A DNA stretch of 64,000 nt from Streptomyces lasiicapitis (GTDB taxonomy: Bacteria > Actinomycetota > Actinomycetes > Streptomycetales > Streptomycetaceae), in NCBI RefSeq assembly GCF_014646335.1, contig NZ_BMNG01000010.1, positions 310,001-374,000 of the forward strand, read 5' to 3'. The notes below the pieces were generated by a model that did not search any database, was not told the origin of the DNA, and was given only the letters and a program-made list of their open reading frames with translations. The position numbers were made by a program, and so were the translations under genes. Of the stretch, positions 41,858 through 49,872 are shown piece by piece (the stretch's first letter is position 1; the number at the start of each line of letters is the position of its first letter).

Positions 41858-42370
41858 CTACTTGCCGCTGGAGATGCGTGAGAGCAGAGCCGTGAAGACC
41901 CGTCCGAGTGCCGCGTCCCGCATGGCGCGCTTGTGGACGGTGAAGCTCCACCTGCCGCGTGTGTCCCGCTTCACGACGACTTCGGTCTGCAGGAGTACGA
42001 CGACGAGCACGGTGACCGAGAGGGCGAGCGGTTCGATGCGGTGCATCGGCGAGCTCGCGTACTCGACGGCCTCGCCGACGGTGCGGGCCAGGTCGTCGTG
42101 CTGGGCGGCCGCGTACTCCAGCACGGCGCGCGCCAACTCTCCGTCAGTGGCTTCCGGTTGATCCGGGTCCGCGTACGCCGCCAAGTCCCCGGAATCCAGG
42201 TCCCCCGCGGCCAGGGCCTCCTTCAACCCGCCGTCGCTCCAGGCGTGTCGTCTCGCCTCCGGAAGCAGGCCACGCTCCTCCACCAACGCGATGAGCGCCC
42301 GGACGGCGGCTTCGTCGGAGAGCGCCCGGATCCGCTGCTCCAACTGCTCCAACTGGCCTCGACTCGGCAT
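41858..42370 (-). CDS. Small membrane-associated protein next to the CHAT gene
   Basis: A 170-residue protein, not assigned to a family. The N-terminal half is helical and acidic (QLEQLEQRIRALSDEAAVRA, then WSDGGLKEALAAGDLDSGDL), resembling small adaptor domains seen beside proteases. Residues about 117-137 are hydrophobic (LALSVTVLVVVLLQTEVVV) and may enter the membrane. A basic tail follows. ATG 42368-42370 is used. It precedes the CHAT gene by 54 bases on the same strand and is probably its partner or target. Confidence 0.65.
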   Translation of the reverse strand: MPSRGQLEQLEQRIRALSDEAAVRALIALVEERGLLPEARRHAWSDGGLKEALAAGDLDSGDLAAYADPDQPEATDGELARAVLEYAAAQHDDLARTVGEAVEYASSPMHRIEPLALSVTVLVVVLLQTEVVVKRDTRGRWSFTVHKRAMRDAALGRVFTALLSRISSGK

Positions 42371-42472
42371 CCCCCAATTCTGGCCCGCTCGGCGGCCGTT
42401 CGGGGGCGATACCGTGATCTGCGCGAGGCGGGCCCGCACAGCCCGGCGGGCTGCTACGGGCCGGCCCGGCCG

Positions 42473-45133
42473 CTACGCCCCCAGCGCCTCCCGCACAGCC
42501 CCCGCGAGCCCGGACAGGGCCGCGTCGAGCTGCGCCCCCGGCACTCCCCCGCCCTGCGCCACCTCGTCCGAGCCGCCGCCCCGCCCGCCGAGGAGCCGCT
42601 TGACGAGGGCCGACGCGGACAGGCCCGCCGTGCGCCCGGACTCGTTCACGGCCACGACCAGGACCGGCTTGTCGCCGGTGAGGGTCACGACGGCCACGCC
42701 CGGCCGCCCGGCGGACAGCCGTCCTCGTACGTCGAGGGCCAGCGTCCTGGCGGCGCCCGCGTCGCCGTCCGTGGTGGCGGTGACCACGCTCGCGCCCGCC
42801 ACGTCGACGGCCCGGTCGGCCAGTTCGGCCGCGCGGGCGGCGAGGGCGGACTGGCGCAGCCGCTGGTTCTCGCGGTCGGCCGTCTTCAGCCGGTCGAGCA
42901 ACTGGGCGATGCGGTCGGGCAGTTCGGCGCGCGGCGCCTGCACCTGTTCGGCGATGCGGGCCACCAGGTCGCGCTCGCGGGCCAGATGGCCGAAGCCCTC
43001 GATGCCGACCGCGGCCTCCAGGCGCCGCATGCCCGCGCCGACCGACGACTCGGCGGTCAGCGCGACGACGCCGACCTGCGCGGCGTGCTCGACATGCGTG
43101 CCGCCGCACAGCTCGCGCGACCAGGCGCCGCCGATCTCGACGACCCGCACCTGCTCGCCGTACGTCTCGTCGAACAGCGCGAGCGCGCCGATCTCCTTGG
43201 CCTCGGGCAGCGGCATCCAGCGCACGTGGACCGGCAGGTCGCGGCGCAGGGCGCGGTTCGCGGCCTCCTCGACCTCGCTGCGGACGGTGGCGGAGAGACC
43301 GCCGCGCCAGGGGAAGTCCAGGCGGAGGTAGCCGGGGCGGTTGTAGGAGCCCGCCTGCAGGGCGGTGGGGCCGAGGATCTCGCGCAGGGCGGCGTGCAGG
43401 ACGTGGGTGCCGGAGTGGGCCTGGCGCGCGCCGAGCCGCCACTCGGGGTCGACGGCGGCGTGCACGGCGTCCCCGACGGCCAGGTCTCCGGCCGTGACGC
43501 GGACCTGGTGGACCACGAGACCGGGCAGCGGGCGCTGCACGTCGAGCACGTCCGCCTCCACCGAGGCGCCGGAGAGCCCTCCTGCGTCGCTGTCCTGTCC
43601 GCCGGACTCGGCGTAGAACGGCGTGCGGTCCAGGACGACGCCGACGATGTCGCCCGCGCGGGCCACGGACACCGGCCCGGAAGGAGCGACGAGGGCCAGC
43701 ACACGCGAGTCGGTGGTGAGGGTGTCCCAGGCGCGCCAGTCGGTCGGGCCGTGCTCGTCGAGGACGGCCCGCAGCGCCGAAGTGTCCACCGCCCCGCCGG
43801 ACTTGCGGGCGCGGGCGTCCGCGCGGGCCCGCTCGCGCTGCTCGCGCATGAGCGCCGTGAAGCCCTCGCGGTCGACCTCGACGCCCTGCTCCGCGGCCAT
43901 CTCCAGGGTGAGGTCGACGGGGAAGCCGTACGTGTCGTGCAGCAGGAAGGCCTGCGCGCCGGACAGTTGGCGCCCGCCGTCGGCCTTGACCTTCGTGACG
44001 GCGGTGTCCAGGACGGTCGTGCCCTGCTTGAGGGTGGCCCGGAAGGCGTCCTCCTCGCCCGCGGCCTGGTCGACGACGCGGTCGTACGCCTCCTCGACCT
44101 CGGGGTAGCTCGGCGCCATGCAGGTCCGGGCGACGGCGAGGAGTTCGGTCAACGACGGGTCCTCGTGGCCGAGTTGGCGCATCGAGCGGACCGCGCGGCG
44201 CAGGATCCGGCGCAGCACGTAGCCGCGGCCCTCGTTGCCGGGGGCGGTGCCGTCCGCGAGGAGCATCAGGGCGGTGCGGACGTGGTCGGCGACGACGCGC
44301 AGGTGCACGTCGGCGGCGGGGTCGGCGCCGTAGCGGACGTCGGCGAGTTCGGCGGCGCGGTCGAGGACTGGCCGGGTCTCGTCGATCTCGTACAGATTGT
44401 CCACAGCTTGCAGCAGGGTGGCCATGCGCTCCAGGCCCATGCCGGTGTCGATGTTGCGGCGCGGGAGTTCGCCGAGGATCGGGAAGCCGGTCTTGCCGCT
44501 GCCCTCGCCGCGCTCGTACTGCATGAAGACGAGGTTCCAGAACTCCATGAACCGGTCCTCGTCGGCCTCCGGGCCGCCCTCGCGGCCGAAGCGCGGGCCC
44601 CGGTCGTAGTACAGCTCGGAGGAGGGGCCGCTCGGGCCCGGTACGCCCATGTGCCAGAAGTTGTCCTCGTCGCCGCGCGCCACGATCCGCTCGTCGGGGA
44701 GGCCGGAGACGCGCCGCCACAGGCCGCGGGCCTCGGTGTCGGAGTGGTGCACGGTGACCCAGATCCTCGCCGGGTCCAGGCCGTAGCCGCCGTCCGCGAC
44801 GGAGCGGGTGCTCAGGTCCCAGGCGTAGGCGATGGCCTCTTCCTTGAAGTAGTCCCCGAAGGAGAAGTTGCCGTTCATCTGGAAGAAGGAGCCGTGCCGG
44901 GTGGTGCGGCCGACCTCCTCGATGTCCAGGGTGCGCACGCACTTCTGCACGCTGGTGGCCCGCTGCCAGGGCGCCTTGACCTCACCGGTCAGGTACGACT
45001 TGAACGGCACCATGCCCGCGTTGACGAACAGCAGCGTCGGGTCGGGCGTGGGCAGCGGGGCGCTGGGCACGACGGTGTGGCCGCGCTCGGCGAAGAAGTC
45101 CAGGAAGCGGGTGCGGATGTCGGCGGTGCGCAA
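42473..45133 (-). CDS. alaS: Divergent second-copy-type alanyl-tRNA synthetase
   Basis: An 886-residue class II synthetase with all domains: aminoacylation core (FVNAGMVPFKSYLTGEV, SVQKCVRTLDIEEVGRTTRH, FSFGDYFKEEAI), the editing domain with HSGTH and CGGTH zinc motifs, and the C-Ala domain (GGRGGGSDEVAQGGG). It differs from usual AlaRS: the near-universal GPCGPC(S/T)E motif here reads GPSGPSSE, losing both Cys. Start TTG 45131-45133 has GGAG seven bases upstream; TTG 45157 is an alternative. It is third in a minus-strand operon after a TsaD homologue and a GNAT gene, which is not how the housekeeping alaS is placed in Streptomyces. Confidence 0.88.
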   Translation of the reverse strand: MRTADIRTRFLDFFAERGHTVVPSAPLPTPDPTLLFVNAGMVPFKSYLTGEVKAPWQRATSVQKCVRTLDIEEVGRTTRHGSFFQMNGNFSFGDYFKEEAIAYAWDLSTRSVADGGYGLDPARIWVTVHHSDTEARGLWRRVSGLPDERIVARGDEDNFWHMGVPGPSGPSSELYYDRGPRFGREGGPEADEDRFMEFWNLVFMQYERGEGSGKTGFPILGELPRRNIDTGMGLERMATLLQAVDNLYEIDETRPVLDRAAELADVRYGADPAADVHLRVVADHVRTALMLLADGTAPGNEGRGYVLRRILRRAVRSMRQLGHEDPSLTELLAVARTCMAPSYPEVEEAYDRVVDQAAGEEDAFRATLKQGTTVLDTAVTKVKADGGRQLSGAQAFLLHDTYGFPVDLTLEMAAEQGVEVDREGFTALMREQRERARADARARKSGGAVDTSALRAVLDEHGPTDWRAWDTLTTDSRVLALVAPSGPVSVARAGDIVGVVLDRTPFYAESGGQDSDAGGLSGASVEADVLDVQRPLPGLVVHQVRVTAGDLAVGDAVHAAVDPEWRLGARQAHSGTHVLHAALREILGPTALQAGSYNRPGYLRLDFPWRGGLSATVRSEVEEAANRALRRDLPVHVRWMPLPEAKEIGALALFDETYGEQVRVVEIGGAWSRELCGGTHVEHAAQVGVVALTAESSVGAGMRRLEAAVGIEGFGHLARERDLVARIAEQVQAPRAELPDRIAQLLDRLKTADRENQRLRQSALAARAAELADRAVDVAGASVVTATTDGDAGAARTLALDVRGRLSAGRPGVAVVTLTGDKPVLVVAVNESGRTAGLSASALVKRLLGGRGGGSDEVAQGGGVPGAQLDAALSGLAGAVREALGA

Positions 45134-45172
45134 GGGGTGCTCCGGGCGGGGGTTCAAAGGGGCTACGGGACT

Positions 45173-45211
45173 GCGGGGCTGCGGGGTGCGAGGCTGCGGG
45201 AACTGCGGGGG
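45173..45211. repeat. CTGCGGG-rich short direct repeats before alaS
   Basis: Five degenerate copies of a CTGCGGG(G/A) heptamer-octamer fill the gap between the GNAT stop and alaS start. It is a simple low-complexity tract that may affect readthrough from GNAT to alaS. Confidence 0.5.
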
Positions 45212-45784
45212 CTACAGGGGCGGGACGGTGGCCGTGCGTGCCGGGTGGTGGGGGCCGAGGAAGACGGCGGTGGCGTACCCCTGCGGCGCGGGGTGGGTGG
45301 CCTGCCGCCAGCCGAGCCGCTCGTAGAAGCGGACGGTGGCGTCGGCCTGCGTGGAGGTGAGCAGCCAGCTGCGGCCGTCGGGCGCGTCGCGGGTGACCGC
45401 TTCGAGGAGCGTACGGCCGAGGCCGAGGCCGTGCGCGCCGGGCATGACGGCGAGTTCGTCGACCTCCAGGCCTCCGCACAGCCACGCGGCCGTGCGCTCG
45501 GGGCCGAGGGCGGCGGTGACCCGTGGGTAGGAGCGGCTGCCGGGCAGCGGCGTGGCGGAGGTCCAGGCGGTGGCGAAGCCGAGCACCTTCTCACCGTCGA
45601 GCGCCACTGCGCCCGTGAACCCGGGCCGGCGCACGTCGTCGGTGAGGCGGGCCAGGTAGACGTCCGCCTCGCCGGGGTCCGCGTTCCAGGGCGGTTCGGC
45701 GAAGGCGGCGGCGTAGACCGCGCGTATGCCGTCGCGGTGGGCGAGCAGGCCGGGGCCCGGCAGGCGGTGGACGACGGCGGCCAT
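45212..45784 (-). CDS. GNAT-family N-acetyltransferase
   Basis: A 190-residue acetyltransferase. Acetyl-CoA-binding motif is VDELAVMPGAHGLGLGRTLLEA (R/Q-x-x-G-x-G/A pattern as HGLGLG), followed by SWLLTSTQADATVRFYERLGW. The N-terminal part has YLARLTDDVRRPGFTGAVAL and LGFATAWTSA. Housekeeping tsaD genes commonly neighbour the ribosomal protein acetylase RimI, but this protein is longer than RimI (about 150) and its substrate is unknown. ATG 45782-45784 overlaps the TsaD stop by one base (TGATG). Coupled between tsaD and alaS homologues. Confidence 0.85.
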   Translation of the reverse strand: MAAVVHRLPGPGLLAHRDGIRAVYAAAFAEPPWNADPGEADVYLARLTDDVRRPGFTGAVALDGEKVLGFATAWTSATPLPGSRSYPRVTAALGPERTAAWLCGGLEVDELAVMPGAHGLGLGRTLLEAVTRDAPDGRSWLLTSTQADATVRFYERLGWRQATHPAPQGYATAVFLGPHHPARTATVPPL

Positions 45785-46854
45785 CAGGCGGCCCTCGCGA
45801 CGGTGGCCGTGGGGTGCAGCGCGGCGTACTCCAGTGGCGCCGAGGGGTCGATCGACACGTCCAGGGGCGCGGGCTCGGCGCCCGCGCGCACCAGCAGGTC
45901 CCCGACGGCGGCGATCATCGCGCCGTTGTCGGTGCACAGGCCCAGCGGGGGCACACGCAGGGTGATCCCGGCGGCTCGGCAGCGCTCCTCGGCGAGGGCC
46001 CGCACGCGGGAGTTGGCGGCGACGCCGCCGACCACGACGAGCGTGTTCACTCCGTGCGCGGCGCAGGCGGCGACGGCCTTGCGGGTGAGGACGTCGGCGA
46101 TGGCCTCCTGGAGCGCGGCGGCGCCGTCGGCCACCGGCAGGGCGCCGTCGCCGTTCGCGTGCCGCTCGGCCCAGCGGGCGGCGGCGGTCTTCAGGCCGGA
46201 GAAGGAGAAGGCGTACGGGTCGTCGCCAGGGCCGGTCAGGGGGCGCGGGAAGGCCACGGCGTCCGCCGAACCGTCGCGCGCCGCGCGGTCGACGGCAGGG
46301 CCGCCGGGGTAGGGCAGCCCGAAGACGCGGGCCACCTTGTCGAAGCACTCGCCCGCCGCGTCGTCCAGGGTGTCGCCGAGATGCGTGATCGGATCGCGCG
46401 CCAGATCACGCACGAGCAGCAGCGAGGTGTGCCCGCCGGACACGATCAGAACGACACACGGGTCGGGCAGCGGGCCGTGCTCCAGGGTGTCGGCGGCGAC
46501 GTGCCCGGCGAGGTGGTGCACTCCGTACAGCGGTACGTCCAGGGCGTAGGCCAGGCCCTTCGCCCCGGCGAGGCCGACCTGGAGGGCGCCGGACAGGCCG
46601 GGCCCCGTCGTCACGGCTACCGCGCCGATGTCGCCGAGCCGCAGGCCCGCCCGGTCCAGGGCACCGCGGACGACCGGGTTCAGGGCGTGCACGTGCGCGC
46701 GGGCGGCGATCTCGGGGACGACGCCGCCGAACCGGGCGTGCTCGTCCATGCTCGACGCGACCGCGTGCCCGAGCAGCCGTCCGTCGCGGACCAGGCCCGC
46801 GCCCGTCTCGTCGCAGGACGACTCGATTCCGAGCACGATCCGAGGGGCGGCCAT
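45784..46854 (-). CDS. tsaD: TsaD-family tRNA threonylcarbamoyladenosine transferase homologue
   Basis: A 356-residue ASKHA-fold protein. It has IVLGIESSCDETGAGLV, the metal-binding HHLAGH, VVLIVSGGHTSLLLV, AGECFDKVARVFGLPYPGGP and VVGGVAANSRVRALA, so all key TsaD parts are kept. TsaD transfers threonylcarbamoyl to A37 of tRNAs reading ANN codons, normally with TsaB and TsaE. Neither partner is encoded here, and the usual Streptomyces operon context is missing, so this looks like an additional copy. ATG 46852-46854 is used. The gene is first in the tsaD-GNAT-alaS operon and has a palindrome at its promoter. Confidence 0.88.
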   Translation of the reverse strand: MAAPRIVLGIESSCDETGAGLVRDGRLLGHAVASSMDEHARFGGVVPEIAARAHVHALNPVVRGALDRAGLRLGDIGAVAVTTGPGLSGALQVGLAGAKGLAYALDVPLYGVHHLAGHVAADTLEHGPLPDPCVVLIVSGGHTSLLLVRDLARDPITHLGDTLDDAAGECFDKVARVFGLPYPGGPAVDRAARDGSADAVAFPRPLTGPGDDPYAFSFSGLKTAAARWAERHANGDGALPVADGAAALQEAIADVLTRKAVAACAAHGVNTLVVVGGVAANSRVRALAEERCRAAGITLRVPPLGLCTDNGAMIAAVGDLLVRAGAEPAPLDVSIDPSAPLEYAALHPTATVARAA

Positions 46855-46897
46855 GACTGTTCTCCCGACGCCGTTTCGATTTTGCGCTTTCTTTCCG

Positions 46898-46934
46898 CGC
46901 CTACCGCCTAGCCATATTAGTTGCAACCAATGTG
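46898..46934 (-). promoter_or_regulatory. Putative promoter and 22-bp palindromic operator of the tsaD-GNAT-alaS operon
   Basis: Positions 46913-46934 form an imperfect palindrome centred on TTGCAA (46921-46926); nine of eleven base pairs match, with inner arms TTAGTTGCAACCAA. TTGCAA also serves as -35 on the minus strand, 17 bases from TAGGCG (46898-46903). A dimeric repressor here would block the promoter. GTTGCAAC-centred sites are common for MarR-family regulators. No regulator gene is adjacent. Confidence 0.6.
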
Positions 46935-47145
46935 CAATAAGCCTGAGCCGTTCGGCCCCGTCCTCCCCTCCCCCGCCGGCCCCGGGACGCACCTCCCCCT
47001 CGATCACGAGGTCGGGCACCAAGGTGCCGCTGTTCCCGGCGACGGCGAGGCGGCGGCCGAACGGTGGCACGGCGTGCTGATGATCAGCCCCGTCCCCGCG
47101 AGCGTGGGCGACACCAAGAAGAAGGTGACCGGGCCGAGCTCCTGA
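46930..47145 (+). CDS. Possible small gene, unknown function
   Basis: A 71-codon frame from ATG 46930 to 47145, divergent from tsaD and inside a 312-base gap. Third codon positions are about 90 percent G/C, as expected for real coding sequence here. The product has LDHEVGHQGAAVPGDGEAAA and ERWHGVLMISPVPA, with no recognised domain. There is no ribosome site and the start lies in the palindrome, so it may be the 3' remnant of a longer gene. Confidence 0.3.
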   Translation: MCNKPEPFGPVLPSPAGPGTHLPLDHEVGHQGAAVPGDGEAAAERWHGVLMISPVPASVGDTKKKVTGPSS

Positions 47146-47166
47146 ACCCAGGTCCGCACCGGTCCG

Positions 47167-48294
47167 TCAAGAGTGACGGATGACGAGTTGAGCCGCCGTG
47201 CCGTGCTCCCCGACGGCCCAGCACCCCGCTCCGGGCTGACAGTTGACTCCCAGCAGGCGGGCGCGGTCGAACAGCGTCCAGGACCTTCCGCTGTCGGTAC
47301 TCACATCGCTGCCGTTGGGACCGACCGCGACCGCGATGTGCCCCCCGCCGGGAACCCAGGCCACGCTGTTGCGGAACCCGCCGGGCGCGTCACCGAGCGA
47401 CCAGGACGCGCCGCCGTCGGCGGTGGAGGCGGCCGCACCCGAATCGATCCCACTGTCCGGGGCGAAATCTCCACCGACCGCCAGACCGTGCCGGGGGTCC
47501 CGGAAGGACAGCGAGGCGATGCTCGCCGTCCCGCCGGGGATCGGGGTGTCGGCGGCACTCCATGTCCTGCCGCCGTCAGCGGTACGGAACACCTGAGGGT
47601 TGTGGCCGGTTCCGCCACTGGTGCCGGTCGTGCCGAACCAGGCGTGGCGCCGGTCGTGCGCGACCATGCACGTGCCGGTCGCCAAGGCACCGTCGTCGGG
47701 TGTCGCGGCAGGCATTCCGTCGGCCGGTGCCGGGCGCCACGTCCAGCCGCCGTCCTCAGTGGCCAGGATGGCGAACTTGCCGCCGACGGGGTCGCTGACC
47801 GCGAGGCCGTGGCGGTCGTCGAAGAACGCCATGCAGTCGTAGAAGGCGTTCGGCACCGAGTTGCGGAACACCAGTTGCCAGGTGGCCCCGCCGTCCGCGG
47901 TGCGATAGATCCGCGAGGGTTCGTCACCTCTGGGAAGCGTCAGGACGAGGGCGTGATCACGGTCGAACGCCTCGACGTCCCGGAACTTGTCGGCCACCCC
48001 ACCCGGCGGGGTGACGTTCTGCCAGGAACGTCCGCCGTCCACCGTCCGCACCACGGCCCCGTCGTTGGTGGCACCTCGGAATCCGCCACCGACAGCCCAC
48101 ACCACCTCCCGGTCCACCACGTCGAGCGTGATCAGCGTGTTGCTTGTGGCGGTCGGCATGAAGCGCCAGGACGGCACGTCGGCCTGTCGAGCCGCCGGAA
48201 CCGACTCGGCGGTCACCCCAGGAGCAATCAGGGCAACCGCGAGTCCGAGCACCACGAGTATCCGGGTCGCGATCCCACGAACACCAAGTCGCAT
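47167..48294 (-). CDS. Secreted BNR/Ycf48-like beta-propeller protein
   Basis: A 375-residue exported protein. Signal peptide ILVVLGLAVALIAPGVTA ends near residue 30. The mature part has Asp-box-type repeats: VDGGRSW, ADGGATW, EDGGWTW, ADGGRTW, ADGGASW and TDSGRSW, each followed by a hydrophobic strand, with glycine-rich HGLAVG/HGLAVSD motifs between. This suggests a six- or seven-bladed propeller of the Ycf48/oxidoreductase-like group. Two C-terminal Cys (GVNCQPGAGCWAVGE) may pair. ATG 48292-48294 is used because the signal starts there, though the frame opens further upstream. Its role is unknown; it may bind glycans or proteins outside the cell. Confidence 0.8.
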   Translation of the reverse strand: MRLGVRGIATRILVVLGLAVALIAPGVTAESVPAARQADVPSWRFMPTATSNTLITLDVVDREVVWAVGGGFRGATNDGAVVRTVDGGRSWQNVTPPGGVADKFRDVEAFDRDHALVLTLPRGDEPSRIYRTADGGATWQLVFRNSVPNAFYDCMAFFDDRHGLAVSDPVGGKFAILATEDGGWTWRPAPADGMPAATPDDGALATGTCMVAHDRRHAWFGTTGTSGGTGHNPQVFRTADGGRTWSAADTPIPGGTASIASLSFRDPRHGLAVGGDFAPDSGIDSGAAASTADGGASWSLGDAPGGFRNSVAWVPGGGHIAVAVGPNGSDVSTDSGRSWTLFDRARLLGVNCQPGAGCWAVGEHGTAAQLVIRHS

Positions 48295-48429
48295 TCCAAG
48301 AAGACTGGTTCGCCACAGCGGAATCGGCCATCCCCGTAACAGGCCATTTCTCAGCGGCGAGTTGGGGGCACCTCGGCGGCCAGGTCGCCCGGGGCTTGGG
48401 CGGTCCCCCACGGTGTGCCCCGCTCTCGC

Positions 48430-49239
48430 TCAGAGACCGGCCGCGTGGTCGGGAACATACGTCTGCAGCTCACGCGGTGGCCGCACGTAACCGGTCGACG
48501 GCGGGCGCGGCGGCAGCTCCAGTACCGGGGGCGGCACGTCGTGATAGGGCAGGGACCCCAGCAGATGGGCGATCATGTTCAGCCGGGCCCGGCGTTTGTC
48601 GTCGCTCTCCACGACGTACCACGGCGCCTGCACGGTGTCGGTGTGCACCAGCATGTCGTCCTTGGCCCGCGAGTACGCCTCCCACCGGGCGACCGACTCC
48701 AGGTCCATCGGCGACAGCTTCCACCGCCGCACGGGATCCTCAAGGCGCCGCCGGAACCGCTCCTGCTGCACCTCGTCGCTCACCGAGAACCAGTACTTGC
48801 GCAGCAGGATCCCCTCCTCCACCAGCATCCGCTCGAAGATCGGGCACTGGCGCAGGAACAGCTGGTACTCCTGCGTCGTACAGAAGCCCATCACGTGCTC
48901 GACGCCGGCGCGGTTGTACCAGCTCCGGTCGAACAGCGCGATTTCGCCAGCCGCTGGCAAGTGCGCGATGTAGCGCTGGAAGTACCACTGGGTGCGTTCA
49001 CGCTCAGTGGGCTTGGGGAGGGCCACGATCCGGGCCACCCGGGGGTTGAGATGCTCCGCGACCCGCTTCACGGTGCCACCCTTGCCCGCCGCGTCCCGCC
49101 CCTCGAACACCACGACGAGCCGGGCGCCCTCCGCACGCACCCACTCCTGCAGCTTCACCAGCTCCGTCTGCAGCCGCAGCAGCTCCCGCTCGTAGACCCC
49201 TCGCGGCAGTGACGCGCGGCGCGCCTTCTTTCCGGCCAT
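48430..49239 (-). CDS. ppk2: Polyphosphate kinase 2
   Basis: A 269-residue PPK2-family kinase that uses polyphosphate to phosphorylate GDP or ADP (class I). Walker A FEGRDAAGKGGTVKR, lid and Arg motifs LNPRVARIVAL and PTERERTQWYF, and Walker B ALFDRSWYNRAGVEHVMGF are all intact, followed by KYWFSVSDEVQQERFRRR and WKLSPMDLES. The C-terminal tail is Pro-rich. ATG 49237-49239 opens with a basic MAGKKARR. It lies between the propeller gene and a TetR gene on the same strand, without clear functional link. Confidence 0.96.
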   Translation of the reverse strand: MAGKKARRASLPRGVYERELLRLQTELVKLQEWVRAEGARLVVVFEGRDAAGKGGTVKRVAEHLNPRVARIVALPKPTERERTQWYFQRYIAHLPAAGEIALFDRSWYNRAGVEHVMGFCTTQEYQLFLRQCPIFERMLVEEGILLRKYWFSVSDEVQQERFRRRLEDPVRRWKLSPMDLESVARWEAYSRAKDDMLVHTDTVQAPWYVVESDDKRRARLNMIAHLLGSLPYHDVPPPVLELPPRPPSTGYVRPPRELQTYVPDHAAGL

Positions 49240-49272
49240 GCCTGCTCCCTTATTGAGCGAGGAACGCCGGGT

Positions 49273-49851
49273 TCAGTCCGGCAGCCCGTCCAGTGTCCGC
49301 TCCACCAGCTCCCGCGCGTACGCCGCGGACAGGCCCTCCGGGCGGAACAGGATGCGGTACATGATCGGCGCGACGACGTGGTCCATGACAGCGTCGCGCG
49401 CCGGAGCCCCGCCCGCACCGTTCTCGCCGCGCTCGCGGGCGCGGTCGAGGACGAGGTCGACCTGGGCTGCGGCGTAGGCGGAGCACTGGCCCGCGTTGCC
49501 GCCGTCCGGGTCGCCGAGGAGGGCGTCGCGGATGTAGGCGCGGCCCGCGGTGGAGGACATCTCGTCGAGGAACTGCTCCGCCCAGGCCGTCAGGTCGGCG
49601 CGCAGGCCGCCGTGGTCCGCCGGTTCCGTGTCGGGGCGCAGCCGCTCCACGGCGACGTCCGACAGGAGTTCCTGGAGGTCGCCCCAGCGCCGGTAGATCG
49701 TCGACGGGGTGACCCCGGCCCTGGCCGCGACCAGCGGAACGGTCAGGGCCGCGCGACCCTGCTCGGCCTCCAGTTCGCGCACGGCGGCGTGCACGGACGC
49801 CTGCACGCGGGCACTGCGGCCGCCGGGGCGAGCCATGGGCTTGGGGCTCAT
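49273..49851 (-). CDS. TetR-family regulator
   Basis: A 192-residue repressor. N-terminal helix-turn-helix: LTVPLVAARAGVTPSTIYRRWG. The C-terminal part (LTAWAEQFLDEM, then VMDHVVAPIMYRILFRPEGL) is the TetR_C domain that often binds multidrug-like ligands. ATG 49849-49851 has AAGG eight bases upstream, favouring it over the GTG at 49860. Last gene of the AtzG-like/amidase/TetR unit. A CTTA-ACGC-TAAG element lies ten bases before its start and a related sequence lies in the divergent promoter region at 51557-51600, so it probably controls both. Confidence 0.9.
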   Translation of the reverse strand: MSPKPMARPGGRSARVQASVHAAVRELEAEQGRAALTVPLVAARAGVTPSTIYRRWGDLQELLSDVAVERLRPDTEPADHGGLRADLTAWAEQFLDEMSSTAGRAYIRDALLGDPDGGNAGQCSAYAAAQVDLVLDRARERGENGAGGAPARDAVMDHVVAPIMYRILFRPEGLSAAYARELVERTLDGLPD

Positions 49852-49860
49852 GTCGGACAC

Positions 49861-49872
49861 CTTAACGCTAAG
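49861..49872. promoter_or_regulatory. Candidate TetR operator near the tetR start
   Basis: CTTAACGCTAAG is an exact inverted repeat (CTTA/TAAG, spacer four), ten bases before the TetR ATG and overlapping the amidase stop codon. Its neighbour GCTAAGTTCTAGC (49867-49879) is also symmetric. A near copy, CTTAACGCAAAG, occurs at 51589-51600. Confidence 0.45.

Noticed and set aside
41933..46312. Plus-strand open frame of over 1400 codons opposite alaS, GNAT and tsaD
   Set aside because: It is an Arg/Gly/Val-rich shadow of three recognised genes on the other strand; no motif or start site supports it.
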